64,000 nt of DNA from Hetaerina americana (lineage: Eukaryota > Arthropoda > Insecta > Odonata > Calopterygidae). The notes under the pieces are model-generated. The model had not been told where the DNA came from. It searched no databases and saw only the letters and a program-made list of their open reading frames with translations. The stretch covers positions 4,413,905-4,477,904 of the forward strand of contig JAKTNV010000007.1 of NCBI GenBank assembly GCA_022747635.1. The letters are read 5' to 3'. Position 1 is the first letter of the stretch, and the number at the start of each line of letters is the position of its first letter. The position numbers and the translations under genes were made by a program. Below, in pieces: positions 1 through 12,257 of the stretch.

Positions 1-1735
1 AGAAATAGACGAGTCGAAATGTGTAGTATTTAAACTAGAAAAATTAATAAGGTTATAATGCATTTTAAAAATATTTCGCATCGGAATATAAATAACAAAC
101 AGCACTAGTCCCCTAAACCTCACTTATATTTTATATTTATTTCTCTAAGATATTACTTAATTTGGCAAGGAATTGAGTTGAGTAGAGAAAAAGGTACTTT
201 TTTAAGAGTCCTATTATTTATGAGAACAAACTCCGTATGATTTCTAGTAATTTCTTACTCTATTTCCACGCACATCTTACCCTGAAGCTGAGGCAAATGC
301 GAGTGGCAGGGGGTGATAGGTTTACATCCATTGGAAATAAGTGTAATTGGTGATTATTTTCACTCCTCGCAGTTTGATTTCCGGGAGCATATACATGTAA
401 CATGTGTCCATGCGACCTTTACTTCCGTTTGGCTTGCGTCCGGCCTTTCTTTGGTTGTGAATTGTACAATCTCTGATACCTCTCTCTAAATACTTATGAT
501 ATGTTGACGCTTTTAGTCGCATAGAGAACGATTCTCTAAAACTAAAGTTCGCTTATGTTCCAGCTTTATACCGGCCGCCGCTCTTCAACTGTTACCACGC
601 CAAAAGGGCAACAGATATTTACTCCGAAGGAAAAGAGAAAAACATTCCGCGGAGAGGAGAATTCCGTGTGGTGTTTCGGCATACGAGAGGCCTGCTGGAA
701 TCTGCGGAGGAGTCGAGAAGGAATGTTTATATTCTCGGGGCATTTCGACGAGCGGGTGGAGTGCTCCCTCCCCCTTTTGCTGCGGTAGCTCCTCCTCCCC
801 TTCCGGGGACGGGTGGGAGTCAAAGGGGGTCTGGGGGGAGGGGAGGCAGGAGACTCCAGGAAATGGAGTGCGAATGGAGGCGATGGGGGGAGGAGAGAGG
901 GGATGCGAGGGGAGTGTCTCGAGGGGGGATTTTCCTCCCTGCGAATTGGACGCGCCCAGTGGCGGGGGGAGAGAGTTTTTCCTTTCCTGCCACTCGTCAG
1001 CCCTTCGGTCGGTCGGCTCCAGCCCTCGGTTACTCTCTGTGACCCCTTCTTCATTCAGACCTTGCCACCCACCCTCCTCCCCGCGTGGCCTTATCGACGT
1101 CCTCCCTTCGTGATATCACCCTTCGTCTGATCCAAGGTCACGTGCCCTCAACAAACCTCCCAACAGCGGTCCCCTCTCCTGAACGCCACCGCATACTTGC
1201 CCCTTGCCCATGTCACCTCTTCAAATTTATTTTCCTTCTCATCACCGAGGTTTTTTTGCAGAATTGTTTCGGAAAAATATAAATTAATTTCTCTGGCTAA
1301 TCTTATCCCTTCTTTCTATTTGTCTCTCCATTTCTTAGAGAGATCCCAATGCAACTCTTGCTAATATGTACGGACTAATTTCGACCTAAATCGAGTAATC
1401 CATCATTCCACGTACGCACACACGGATAGCCGATCACATTTTCGAAAGAATCTCGTCTTTCATCCCTCCTCCTCCAGTTTCGGATTCGGAGGTGAGCGGT
1501 TGATCCAGCCAGTCCTGGAGGGCGGCGTACCTCTGAGCACTTGATCCGTGCTTTTATATTTCAGTCGGATAATAGTCGTTAATTTTTTTTCGTTCAAATT
1601 TCTGATATTTTCCTGATTTCTCAAAATGTTTTCGTAAAGTCCAACGATTTAATGCTGTCGTTACAATAATGGATCCTGAAATCGATACTTAATTAACCGT
1701 TTTGTTGTAACGAGCTGAGATCATCAACATCATGA
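1..1735. other. No gene recognised; GC-rich patch at 556-1240
   Basis: AT-rich non-coding sequence surrounds a GC-rich stretch (about 556-1240) with G-runs on the plus strand followed by C-runs. Several overlapping open frames occur in the patch on both strands. Their composition is dominated by Arg, Gly, Pro and Ser, they match no family I know, and they are explained by base composition. Nothing else was recognised. Confidence 0.5.
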
Positions 1736-3565
1736 GTATTTCAATCCTAAGATTGGTTTACTGCAGCCCTCCATTATACTCCGTTTTGATGTCAATATCC
1801 TCAATCCTTGATATCTTCTCTGTTTTACGTCCTTCTTAATTTGTCCTATTTACATGTCTCTAGGACTTCCTCGTGTAATCTTCCCTTCTCTTTTTCCTTC
1901 TATTATATTCCTAATCAATCCATCGTACCTCAGTTTCTGTCCCAACCATCTTTTCTTCTTTGCCGTATACTTCCCCATATAGTCCTACCCTCTTCCATAT
2001 AATTTCTCGCTCCTTACTTTGTGTGTCCATTTAATCTTCAGTATTCTCCTCCAGCACCACGATTCGAAGGCTTCTATTTTCATTCGTCCATTTTTCCAAT
2101 ATTCCAAGTCTCAGAACCATAGAGCGCCATGCTCCACACGAAAGTCTTGACGAATTGCTTCCTTGTTTCCAGCCTTAGGTTCTTAGAACATAGAAATTGC
2201 CTCTTCTTAATTAATGCATTCTTAGCTCGGGCTATTCTTCGCCTGATTCTTCCATCCCATGTTCTGCTGCTGCCCAAGTAGATGAAGGATTCCACTTGCT
2301 CCAGTTTCACCCCTCGAATGGTGATATCTGCATTCAGCTTCTCTCTTCCGCACACAAGGATTTCAGTTTTCTTCTTGTTTTTGTTCATTCTGTATTCCCC
2401 CAGCACTTGGTCCATAGCACTTAAGAGTTGCTTGCGGGTCCTCTCGTGTTTCCGCCACTACTGCGATGTCATCTGCCAACCGGAGCAAATTGATTTCTTC
2501 TTCGTTTACCTTGACTCTTTTGATACCGAATTCTTGTGTTTCTTTTATTGCCTCTTCCAGGTATACGTTGAATATTGCTAGCAAGAGGTTGCATCCTTGC
2601 CTTACTCCTTTATTTATTTTGCCTTCTATTTTTCTTCCATTTTTCGTTTGAATTGTTGTAACCTGATTCTTGTAGAGGCTATGGATAATTCTTCTGTCGT
2701 TGTAGTCCAATCCAAGCGCTTCTAGTATCTTGAACATCTTGTTCCATTTTACGTTGTCAAACGCCTTCTCCAAGTCCACGAATGCCACATATAATGGCTT
2801 ATCTAAGTGTCTCACATTTTCTGCCAGAGCTCTCATGCTGAGAATTGCCTCTCTTGCTCCTCGGTTTTTCATGAATCCGAATTGGCTCTCTGAGAGGTTT
2901 CCTTCTATCCTGCCTTCTATTTTTCGGCTAATTATCCGAGTAAGGAGTGCTTGAGTCGCTAGGCTCAATGTTCTCTGTTCATCGCAATTATCTGTTTTCG
3001 GTTTCTTCGGTATTGCAATCATTATACTTCTCTCGAAGTCCTCTGGTATATCTCCGCTGTCGTAGCTATCTTTGATTATTCCATTGAGGGCATCCTTCGC
3101 TTTGACCCTGAGTGCCTTGATTATTCCTCCGTTTGTTTTGTCAACTTCTGGTGTCTTGTTCTTTCTCAGGTCGGCCACGGCTCTCTCGAATTCACTTCTT
3201 AATATCTGCGGACTCCGATCGTCTTTACCTATCATGCTTCCCTCTTTAACTAAGCCATCTTCCAGTGATTTGGGAGCTTGATAGAGTACTTCGATGTATT
3301 CCTTCCATCTATTCCCAATGTCGTCATCGTATATTATTATTTTTCCATTAGTGGCCCGGATGTTTTGCGATTTTCTTTTTCTCTCCCCTAATTGCCTCTT
3401 CACTAGTTTATAAGCCATCTCGCTATTTCCCTCTTTGGTGTTGTCATTAATTTCCTCGCAGCAGCTTTCTATCCATTCCTCCTTTGCCTTCTTTCACTCT
3501 CGTATGCCCTGGTTCCGCAACTATTTTGTAGAAGTCTTTTTCACTCTCGAGCTAAGATGTCCCCT
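1736..3565 (-). pseudogene. RTE/BovB-like LINE reverse transcriptase, 5'-truncated and frameshifted (family A)
   Basis: Remnant of a non-LTR retrotransposon ORF whose reverse transcriptase would copy element RNA at the nicked target. The longest open part (3418-2363, 351 codons) shows linker then RT: FVDLEKAFD at residues 213-221 (motif A), VRQGC near 272-276 (motif B, followed by LLLAIF where family members have a proline-rich stretch), and LADDIAV near 314-320 (motif C with both catalytic Asp). A frameshift near 2420 moves the frame to 2415-2080, which carries the YLGSS, RRRIARAKNA and WSMALYGSETW signatures of the C-terminal region. Decayed coding similarity continues to about 1740 (FESWCWRR region near 2060) and upstream to about 3565 (AKEEW region). 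The endonuclease is missing. RTE/BovB-like placement is inferred from the C-terminal layout and not from a tree. Confidence 0.85.
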
Positions 3566-4539
3566 AAAAAATCGTTAGATAAGAAATCGCCTCAAAAATA
3601 AAAAGCTGGAATTGACCAGTGTATAAATGTTGACACTTCATTTCCAAAACTAACCAACTATGATTTTTACAACCTGTTTTAAGGATTTAATTTGGAGATC
3701 ACTTACACTAACACTTGCGCACCAAAAATATGAAGAGGAGAGAGGAAGGGAAAAAAGAAAAGGTCTTGAATGCAACGGGAAGGAATGGGGGAAGCATTTC
3801 GTGACTAAGATAACCTATGCGCGGAAAAGCCAAGCCCTAACTCTTATATCTAAGGTCGGATATGATTTTGTTGTTTCAACATTACGCCTAACGCTCGTGT
3901 CGTAGCAGCAATATGACATCACTCGTATCAGTTCGTGCAGTAGTGACAGGGGGGTCCAATGCACGGGATTACGATATTCCCAAACCGATTGACTTCCCCT
4001 TCCTCTCCGCGGAAAACGGGCTACGAACATTATGCACTCGCGTCTTGTCATCCGAAGTCCGCGAAGACAAAAAGGCTTACGTCAATCAATACGCGACGAA
4101 AACGGAAACGGAGAGTTTGCGAGGGGAGAAATAAATGCCCGCCGTAATGCATTTGCTGTCTGGAAGAAGAAATCAGCCCGCTATAAAGACTTTAAGCAAA
4201 AACACGAAGCAATCAATCCATAATGCTGAAGCTGGAGATGTAATTTTTGAAAATTAGATTAAGTCAATTAAAATCATCAAACACTTTTACTTTATCTGCA
4301 TTCACCAGAATTCATTACCGGAATAAGTCAAATCATTGCTAAGTAATACTTAATTAAACTGTAGCATAGTAATTTTGTAATAGTAAGTGTAATATTTTTT
4401 GGATATGAGACAAAAAATAAACGGCATATTTTAACATAATTCCTTAAAATGGCTAATTACTTAACATTCACCGAGTTTCAAGCAAAATAATTGGTTTGTT
4501 TAGGCCTCATGAAGTTGTGATAAAACGAACCATGGACTT
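3566..4539. other. No feature recognised
   Basis: Mixed AT-rich sequence. Short overlapping ORFs at 3.9-4.2 kb in three frames match nothing recognisable and look like chance frames. Confidence 0.4.
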
Positions 4540-5000
4540 ATTCATTCCAATCCTAAGTGACGCTCGATTTTAGCTCTTCCCTATTTACATCCCAGGGTTT
4601 CTTTCACCCTTATGAATGTTTTCTACGGCATTCTGCTTTTATCAGTCTGCCCCCTTGTCCTTTAGTCTATCCATTGAGGACCTTTCCTTCTCTTATTTCC
4701 CTTATAAGTAATCGCTTCAGGATATGAGCCCCCAATCCACTTGCTCCCCTTTCTTTTCAAAATTCTCTGCATCCACTATTCCTCTCATACGGCTAAGAGC
4801 CAATGGCTTCTTCCTTCATTTCATTCGAAGGATCTTCTTAGGCTTCTGCTCTTCTCTTGAATCCTCACCCTCAGAGGATGCTCGCCCAGTCCTCCGTGCG
4901 CAGATTTCCTGTTTGCCAGCGTCATCTGTCATTGTTGCTTCAACGTTGTCCAGTTATACAATTTTCGCATGGCAACCCCAATCAACTACAATATTCCAGC
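4540..5000 (-). pseudogene. Possible 3' remnant of a LINE
   Basis: Read on the minus strand, this pyrimidine-rich segment becomes a purine-rich sequence. It resembles the decayed tail of LINE family A: lysine/arginine-rich broken frames ending in a TTAGGATTG-like string, as also seen at the 3' end of the copy at 1.7 kb. There is no intact motif. It could equally be unrelated biased sequence. Confidence 0.25.
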
Positions 5001-5957
5001 AACATTGAGAATAGAATAGTCTTAGAAATGAAAAAGTGAATGGCATAGGTCTGAACGCTGAGGTTTGACGCTCAGGTGGTTAATAGGAAGTATTGCGACC
5101 CTCTCCGGGGTCACCCAGGAGAGTTGAACTCCTCAGAATACTCAATAGGGAATTGAATTAGTTCAGTTATGCCTAGAATATGATTCATAATTGTGTTATG
5201 CTCGAGATATTCAATGTAATTCACACTTTTCTCGCTCTGCAATTGCATACACCGATCAGTCTTCTCCTTCTGAATAATTTCCTTCCGCAAGGCTCGCTAA
5301 GGTTTGCCTCGAAAGGAAAACAGAGGGTTATTAACGATTTCCAATTCAAAAACTGGAATTCTGGTATTTTTATCACTGTGCTAAATTCTGTGCATGTTTG
5401 CAATCTGTTGGAAAGGGGCGGTGCAAAAGAATCGGAATGGAAATCGGTTTAGACATAAAAAGGGCTAAATCTCCGGTCAATTCAAATCATTTTCTTTTTT
5501 CAATGCGGTTGAACTTTAGACATTATGCTGTAATAAATAAATAAATCATTTAAACGCAAATTCACTCAGGTTGATCGCCCGAGTGCGAAGTTTACGAATC
5601 AAGGAAACTGAGAGATCCAGAGAAATTCGATTCTAAGGAATTTGCGGGTGGGGATTATTAAAGTTTCATTGGACGAAAAGTTTGTAAAGTTCTACGAGGC
5701 AGGGTCCAATGAGAGGGAGATGTTGGCTCGCGTTCCTCATGGTTTGTACCAGGGAGCATGGTTTCCCAAGTGGCGCAGGTGGTGAAGGCGGCAATAAGGG
5801 GCGTGGGATGGGACGGGACAAACTAAGAATGCGACACATTTTAGAACTAAAAACGCAACCTACCACGGATCTCATGAATGCTGTCTTTGCACGCATCGCC
5901 AGGGCAGTAAGGCCAGTTCCTTCATCCCTAAGCTACCTTAAGTTTTCCAGGTAGATG
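5001..5957. other. No feature recognised
   Basis: Non-coding AT-rich sequence. No ORF, repeat or RNA signature that I can support. Confidence 0.4.
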
Positions 5958-6073
5958 TGTCACCAAAAAAATTCTCGGGTCAATCCGAGAGTGCCCAGAG
6001 GCATCACTCGGAATTGAACCTGGGCCTTCCAGTCAATAGCCCGGCGCCCTATCCACTAGATAACCATGCTCTT
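5958..6073 (-). repeat. tRNA-derived SINE copy (family 3), short
   Basis: On the minus strand the head at 6073-6010 has a pol III A-box-like TATCTAGTGGATAGGG and a B-box-like GGTTCAATTCC at tRNA spacing. It is followed by a body containing GGGCACTCTCGG. The same head-to-body arrangement (GGGCACTCTC after the B box) recurs at 8.3 kb, so this is a dispersed SINE and not a tRNA gene. The anticodon arm does not fold properly. Confidence 0.6.
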
Positions 6074-6214
6074 AAAATAATTAAGTAGAATTAAATTTCT
6101 GTGCAATAAATTAAAACATAAAATAAAAATTTGAACAATAACAAATACAGTAATTGTTTTGGCGATTTAAAAAATGCAACCATTCATTTTTTAAAGGTTC
6201 CCCTTCCGTTATTC

Positions 6215-6420
6215 TCGTATGGGGAGTGAGGCAATAAGCATGGTGGAGGGCTACCGACCGAAGGGCCAGGGTTCGATTCCAGTTGATAAGGACCCTCACC
6301 TTCGCTGCAGCAGGGTGCTTTTCCAGTGACTGGGAAAGTACCCTGGGGGCACACCGTATCCCCGTTATTAGGGAAAACGTAATCCCCACCCAGCAAACCA
6401 ACCTTTGGGTCGATCACTGT
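6215..6420 (+). repeat. tRNA-headed SINE-like repeat (single copy seen)
   Basis: The plus strand shows a candidate tRNA-like head (about 6220-6285) with a B-box-like GGTTCGATTCC at 6272-6282, after GCATGGTGGAGGGCTACCGA. A GC-moderate body follows, ending near GGTCGATCACTG. No second copy was found in the window, so the family assignment rests on the promoter-like boxes alone. Confidence 0.4.
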
Positions 6421-8225
6421 TGTTATTGGTAGGTGGCTGGTGTTATGCTGAAATCAATTTACTCTGAGACATTAGAGGTACAGTTATAAATGTGATAATT
6501 AGGTCGTAATTACAGGAAACAGTCATATTTTGATACCTTTTTAGACGAAACCATTGGATGTGGGCTGACTCGTGAATATGAATGACAGACAGACTTCAAC
6601 CTGAATGCTCCAGAATGCGTTATTCTCGGAGGGGGTGGTTTCGCTCCTGGGACGATGTTCGGATTCCCATTCATACCGTGACTTATTGAAGGCCCAGCGC
6701 CCTCTGTCCACTTTGCCATCAGCCAACTGAAGCGGGCAAATATCCCGCGTGCAACTTTTTAGAAATGAATGAATAGCAATTGGATTCCTAAGGCAGTGTG
6801 CTCTTTCAGGAAGAGATGGCATGTTGAATGGCACAGATGGCGCACCCACACACACCATGGTACAAACCACACAACAACTTCGCCGCCCGCGGATGCACTG
6901 GCAAGCAAAATACACCCAATACCGTGATTCGTGCAGTATCATTCCCAAGGCAGTGGCTCGACGGTGACGAAAAAATGTAAACACAATGTAGGAATGGGTA
7001 TTACCGCTTCGGACAAGGAATGGTTATTTCTTTTTAATTCCTCATTATAGATTTTTTCTGATCACTTGAGATGAATTTTTTTCAAACGTTTCACGTCTTA
7101 TTCTGGATGCATTACCTGGAAGTGTGTTTATTACTATCGTTTATTACTACTCGTTGAAACTGTAAACGTCTGAGCGATTTTTTCATCAAAATCATCTCTA
7201 ATCCCATACCAGTTCATAGATATTTATGATGTTTCGAAATTTTAATGAATCATAAATATTCTAATGTCTACCATGAAAATGACGTTTTCTTGCTTTGATA
7301 GTTTACACAACATTTGCCTGAGATTGCCAACAGTGTCATGTTGACCGCCGCTTAAAAATAATACCCGATTATCCGTCAAATTTAGTACACAGGCTTAAAA
7401 ACTAACTTCACATTTCATTTGATCGTTCAAGTATTAAAGTTGTGAATGAATATTATTCACTTATTAACTTGAAATTTTCTTTTTTTTTGCAAAAAAAAAG
7501 GAATTTCAGATTAATTGTATTGAATTTTCCAGAGATAAGCAAGATTAACTGCGTGGCACACATTAGTTTGTAGAATTTTTTTTTGGAAAAATGAATGATT
7601 AAAAATTGTCAATCATTATCAAATTTAGCCCAAGCGTTGATCGAAGCAAGTGCAGCGTCTCCGATCCGCTCCCTTTAAGACTCCATCGTGGCGCTCTATA
7701 TCTTCCTGACCAACTCGCCAACCTTCAACTCCCATCACACTGATATTGGAATCTTGGAATTTGTAATCCTTTTTACACCTTTGTAACAATACGATGCATT
7801 GAATGAAACCTAAATTGGTCAAAGGTATTTTATGTTGGTTGTAATGAATATTTTTTATAATAAAAATTCAAAAGGTTTCCGCCAAAAACATCGCGGTTAC
7901 GATTTTATTTCAAGGACGCCAAGCGATCAGTTATTCACCGGCCTCCTCCTCTTTTCTATCTCTGCCCAATGAGCCGACCTTTCACCGATTATCGCTAGGA
8001 AGGAGTGCTTCGAAGAAGAGTAGCCGACAGCAGTAATCCATGCTGCACCAGATGGTTAGTGGCATTTCTAGACCGACCTGCGTCTAGATTCACACCATAA
8101 ACACAGTAATCAACCATAAGGTCCGTTTAGTAAGTGTTCGTAGATTCACCAAATACTTAACCCCCTTCCCCGACGTGTGAAATTCAGATACTAGCAGAGT
8201 AGCGGGGCCAGTGCCTTCCCATGTG
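6421..8225. other. No feature recognised
   Basis: AT-rich DNA with short homopolymer runs around 7480-7580. ORFs near 6.5-7.0 kb and 7.6-7.8 kb resemble no known protein and overlap in several frames. Confidence 0.4.
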
Positions 8226-8374
8226 CCATTGATGGTTTCTCAGCGAGATCTGGGACCCGACAAATTACACGGCTTGGGTGGAGCTGAGAGTGCCCAGAGA
8301 GCCTTGTCCAGGATTCGAACCTGGGCCCTCCAGGTCAGTAGTCCAACACTCCACCCCTGGACTATCGCGACTCA
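8226..8374 (-). repeat. tRNA-derived SINE copy (family 3)
   Basis: On the minus strand an A-box-like TAGTCCAGGGGTGGAG (near 8365-8350) and the B-box GGTTCGAATCC (8321-8311) lie at tRNA spacing. The body GGGCACTCTCAGCTCCACCC follows. The body matches the copy at 5.96 kb. The anticodon stem does not pair cleanly, so this is a SINE head and not a functional tRNA gene. Confidence 0.65.
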
Positions 8375-9375
8375 TGATCACACCATAAATATTTAATTAA
8401 GGGAAAAAATCGATCTCAATGTCTATATGACTATCATGGCGATATCGTTCATTTGACAATATAGATAATAAACGATATGTGAAATATTGCTTGGGAAATC
8501 TGAAACTTTACGTCAAATTCCAGGGTCGCTCTGGCCTCAGTACTAATATCGGCGGCAGTTTTAGGAAAATAAATATCGCTCTTTCAAAGATATCGATTTA
8601 TCTATCGATCTAGTCCTCCGCGAACAGTACGCAGTATGCATTGCTCCATGCCAAAAGGGGACGCCCATTTCACTGCCGTATCGATTCCATTGTACCAGCA
8701 TACTCTGCGCATGCAATTTTAAAAACCGTGGCGTACTTTCTTCCAACATTTATCGGTGCTTTAGATGTTTGAAACAAATAAACCCTAGTTTACAAACAGA
8801 ATGAATTCAGAGAAGCCCATATAACATGCTGTTATGAAGAAATATTGTGAAAAATTAAAAAAAAAACGAGTTCCATTATTATTCTTCACAGAAGGGCAAT
8901 TTAATTACTTACCAGAAGAGACCCACCTAGAAGGGCATGCGGCACTCAATGCGTCAGATGTTTCCTGAACCTATTATCTCAAGGGATTTAATCAAGATAA
9001 GCGGAAGTATCAAAATAAACGGCTTGGATTTTGCGCTGGGGTGGCATCAGGTGACGTAAGGCGCGGGGGGAGCTCCCGCCGTTGTGGCCCATGTGCCCCG
9101 TTCCGACCAATCCGCGCTCATTTTCATTTCTCAGGGACCAGCCCGAGTCTTTACTTTATTTGCATTTGCGAATTTGAATCCTACCTCCCCGATAATTACC
9201 CACCTGTGGCTCCTAAGAAGTGACCTTCGCCGTGCCCGGCGCCAATCCCTTAGGGAGTCCTGCTCCCGCCCAGACAGCCGACACAACACTCAAACCGACT
9301 CGCCTCTCCCCTCCGCCCCGGACATCGCCGGCGCTTGGGAACGGTTGGTTGGTTCGCTCTTAAGGGTAGTCGAAA

Positions 9376-9376
<1 letters not shown>
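8375..9376. other. No gene; GC-rich patch at about 9030-9350
   Basis: AT-rich sequence passes into a GC-rich segment with many CpG. Two overlapping ORFs there (about 9041-9223 and 9084-9446) run into the microsatellite and look compositional. No promoter or splice architecture could be established. Confidence 0.4.
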
Positions 9377-9423
<47 letters not shown>

Positions 9424-9430
9424 CATACAG
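9377..9430. repeat. (AT)n microsatellite
   Basis: About 40 bp of uninterrupted AT dinucleotides followed by ACATACATAC, abutting the truncated 5' end of the LINE copy that follows. Confidence 0.95.
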
Positions 9431-11080
9431 AGGCTATATGGACTGATCCGTAGTATTTATTAGGAAGGAATCTGGCCGGAAGACTTTGTGAGATCACTTA
9501 TAGTCCCTATTCCGAAAAGGGTAAAGGCTACATAGTGTGAGGACTATATGACAATTAGTTTGATATCCCACGCAGCTAAAGTTGTTCTCAGGATCATAAA
9601 AAAAGGATAGAGAGTAGGGCAAATGATTACTTAGGGGGTGATCAGTTTGGGTTTAGGAAGGGGAGAGGTACGCGTGATGCCATCGCAGTAAATTATTTAT
9701 TTATTTATTCAGTATTAGTCCGAAAACAGCACACTTTGGCCTTTACATCGAACTATTAACGATGATAACAATGGCTACATTTACAACCACCTAAGCCCTA
9801 GATGGAGGGAAACTCACCCAGGCGGGAATGGAACCCGCGACCCTTGGAATAGCAGACGAGGACGTCACCCCGCCGCCACCGGGGTCGGCGGGATGAGATT
9901 AGTAATCGAGAGGAATAGTAATGAGATTATTAATCGAGAGGAATATACAACATAACCAGGAGGTATTTGCCTGTTTCGTAGATTTCAAAAAAGCGTTTGA
10001 TAGAGTGAATTGTGAAAAACTAATGAGTATTCTGCAGAAAATAGGAATAGATTGGAGGGAAAGGAGGCTAATCCGCAACCTTTACATGTCTCAGACTGCT
10101 CAGGTGCGGGTGGGAAACGGGGAGTCCGGATGGGTAGTGTTAGGAAGAGGTGTAAGGCAGGGTGCCCATTATCACCGTTGCTGTTCACCTGTATGCAGAG
10201 GAAATGATTAAAGAGGCATGGGAAGAACTGGAGGTAGGAATGAAAGTGGGCGGGGAATTCGTAAAATCAGTTAGGTTTGCTGATGACCAAGCTTTAGTTT
10301 GTCAGTCAACCAAGGGGTTGCAAGCATTGCTGAGTGAATTGGAAATTCAGTGCGACAGGTATGGGATGAGAATCAATATTAATAAAACAAAGGTTATCCG
10401 ATTTTCTAGAAAGAAAAAGGCTAAGCTTAACATTAGAATAGGAGGGAAAAAACTAGAGCAGGTAGAACAGTTTACGTATCTCGGTAGTGTTTTGGACCAA
10501 CACGGTCAAAGTGGTAGGGACGTAAGGAGAAGAATTGCGCTAGGCAAAGAGGCTTTCACAAGGAGGAGGGAGTTGATGACGGGGACTCTGAGTAAGGATG
10601 TTAAGAAAAGACTCGTAAAAACTTTGATATGGAGCGTAGCTATGTACGGAGCGGAAACGTGGTCATTGAAGCAGGAGGATAGACGTTGACTGGAGGCTTT
10701 TGAAATGTGGGTGTTGAGAAGAAGGGAGAGAGTGAAAAGGGCAGAGAAGAAAACAAACGAGGAAGTACTTGGTATAATGGGCGAAGAGAGGGGTTTGCTG
10801 GGAGAAATCCTATTGAGGCAGGAAAAGTGGATGAAAGGGGTGTTGACCGGCAGTGGGATGCTGAAGACTGTGATAGAGGGGAGAATATTGGGCAAAAGAG
10901 GAAAGGGGAGGAACAGGATAGCGATATTGGACGGGATGAAGGGAGGAAGAAAGTACTCAGAGCTGAAGAGGAACCTGATATAGAGTAGGATGATGGATTT
11001 TGTGTTTTGTTAGGAGTAATAAAATGTTTGTTTGGTAGTTGTTTCCATCCAAAAACCTACCTTAACCGGTAGATTACCTT
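9431..11080 (+). pseudogene. LINE family B, 5'-truncated copy with RT and 3' end (copy 1)
   Basis: The 3' half of an RTE/BovB-like LINE. It starts abruptly at the AT microsatellite within the sequence coding the RT N-terminus and keeps a natural-looking 3' end shared with the copy at 55.2 kb (AACCTACCTTAACCGGTAG, then TA-rich tail). Motif A is CFVDFKKAFDRV (frame at 9921-10211). Motif B is broken by two single-base deletions near 10163-10193. Motif C is RFADDQALV in the next frame (10162-10689). After a TGA at 10687-10689, where the other copies suggest an arginine codon, the frame continues at 10705-10983 through EVLGIMGEERGLL to GGRKYSELKRNL. A SINE interrupts it at 9692-9893. Confidence 0.9.
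9692..9893 (-). repeat. tRNA-derived SINE inserted in LINE B copy 1
   Basis: It splits the LINE exactly between the sequence coding the 'GTRDAIA' and 'MRLLIE' regions. Minus-strand reading gives a GC-rich tRNA-like head with the B-box-like GGGTTCCATTCCC, a body of about 110 bp, and a 3' (AAAT)n tail at 9692-9710, which is the usual SINE layout. A 28-bp tandem duplication of LINE sequence (TGAGATTARTAATCGAGAGG units) lies directly to the right. Confidence 0.75.
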
Positions 11081-11320
11081 AAAAAATATATATATACATA
11101 TACCTGTAGTGCGCAACATAAAACACGAGGAACATCCCAATTAAGGGCCTTTTAGACATTAAATATGTAATTGTTTGAAAGAGTATCTCTAAGCAAATTT
11201 TTTAACTTTTTACCACAATTACCGATCACTTCTGAACCCTTTTTCGTGAGCTGCACCGGTTTATATAATCCCTAGGCACAGACGTTCGCCGCCTGGCTAT
11301 TGAACCCGTGGACAATGAAA
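11081..11320. other. No feature recognised
   Basis: AT-rich sequence between the LINE tail and a TA tract. Confidence 0.4.
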
Positions 11321-11433
11321 ATATATATATATATTATATATATATATTATATATATTATATATATATATTATTTATATATATATATATATATATATAATA
11401 TATTATATATATAATATGTATATATATATATAA
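11321..11433. repeat. Imperfect (TA)n tract
   Basis: About 110 bp of TATATA with phase breaks (ATTATATAT). Symmetric sequence able to form cruciforms. Confidence 0.9.
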
Positions 11434-11972
11434 CACCAGATTGCTTCTGTTTAATAGTTTAAAGACAAATATGAACTTTGTGTATCAACCGTCTCCGCTC
11501 AACTATGATAAATATCAACATTCATTTATAACTTTAAAATAGAGTTTTTTCCGCAAAAAATACTTTCAGGATGATTAATTTTTTTGAAATCAACACAATT
11601 CTTATTCCAATATTCTATTCTGTGTTTCTTCAAAGTCGATTAGAGGGACGCAAAAATCATCCACCTGAACTGTAATTTTCCTTCTCTCTAGAAATTTGAA
11701 CTGCAAATTTAAAATATTACTTCCATCACTGCGTTTTCGACTTAAAAAAAAGCTTCCTATGGTTTTTCAATCTTCACGGTACAAACGTTAAGCCTGTATT
11801 ATAGATGAAAGTATGCATTTCTGATATTAGAAGCACAATATAATTTTCCCAACAGTCTAGCTAATTTTGAAATGCTATCAGACATCCATGCCGTTTATTT
11901 TGCAGGGTAGTATGTCAGAAATGAGTACCTGAAGTCAATTTACCCAAGGAGGCCAACTGGGATGATGACGAA
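11434..11972. other. No feature recognised
   Basis: AT-rich non-coding DNA. Confidence 0.4.
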
Positions 11973-12257
11973 TCAATGTGTTTTTACAAATAATGTGCGC
12001 GGATGACATCTTGTTGAGGAATGTATCGGCAAGAGAGCCGATGATTGTAGCTCATGAAAGGAAACCTGCTCGTTTAGTAACTCCTTCCAATCCCGCATTT
12101 CTTCATTCATGCTTCGCAGGTTTCTGACTGATCCACCAGGCGCTCTTTCGGCGGCCATGGTGTTCCTTAGACTTTCCTCGAGTGTATCTTCCACCGCAAT
12201 GACGTTCTCGTTCGAAATCTTTCCCTCTCGCAAATCTGTTTGGTACCCCTCATCCAT
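11973..12257 (-). CDS. Unrecognised short open stretch, possible host exon
   Basis: A 94-codon open frame on the minus strand with balanced, charged composition (for example DTLEESLRNTMAAERAPG and NEEMRDWKELLNEQ). It is unlike the low-complexity frames elsewhere in the window. The best-looking part ends at about 12061 in CAG followed by GTTTCC, which could be a splice donor; after it the frame loses protein-like character. Upstream, TTTTAAG precedes the Met codon but the pyrimidine tract is poor. I recognise no domain and see no neighbouring exon. It may be a chance frame or an exon of a gene whose introns are filled by the surrounding repeats. Confidence 0.2.
   Translation of the reverse strand: MDEGYQTDLREGKISNENVIAVEDTLEESLRNTMAAERAPGGSVRNLRSMNEEMRDWKELLNEQVSFHELQSSALLPIHSSTRCHPRTLFVKTH

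Noticed and set aside
8311..8374. tRNA gene
   Set aside because: A and B boxes are present but the anticodon arm does not pair and the body is shared with the repeat at 5.96 kb.
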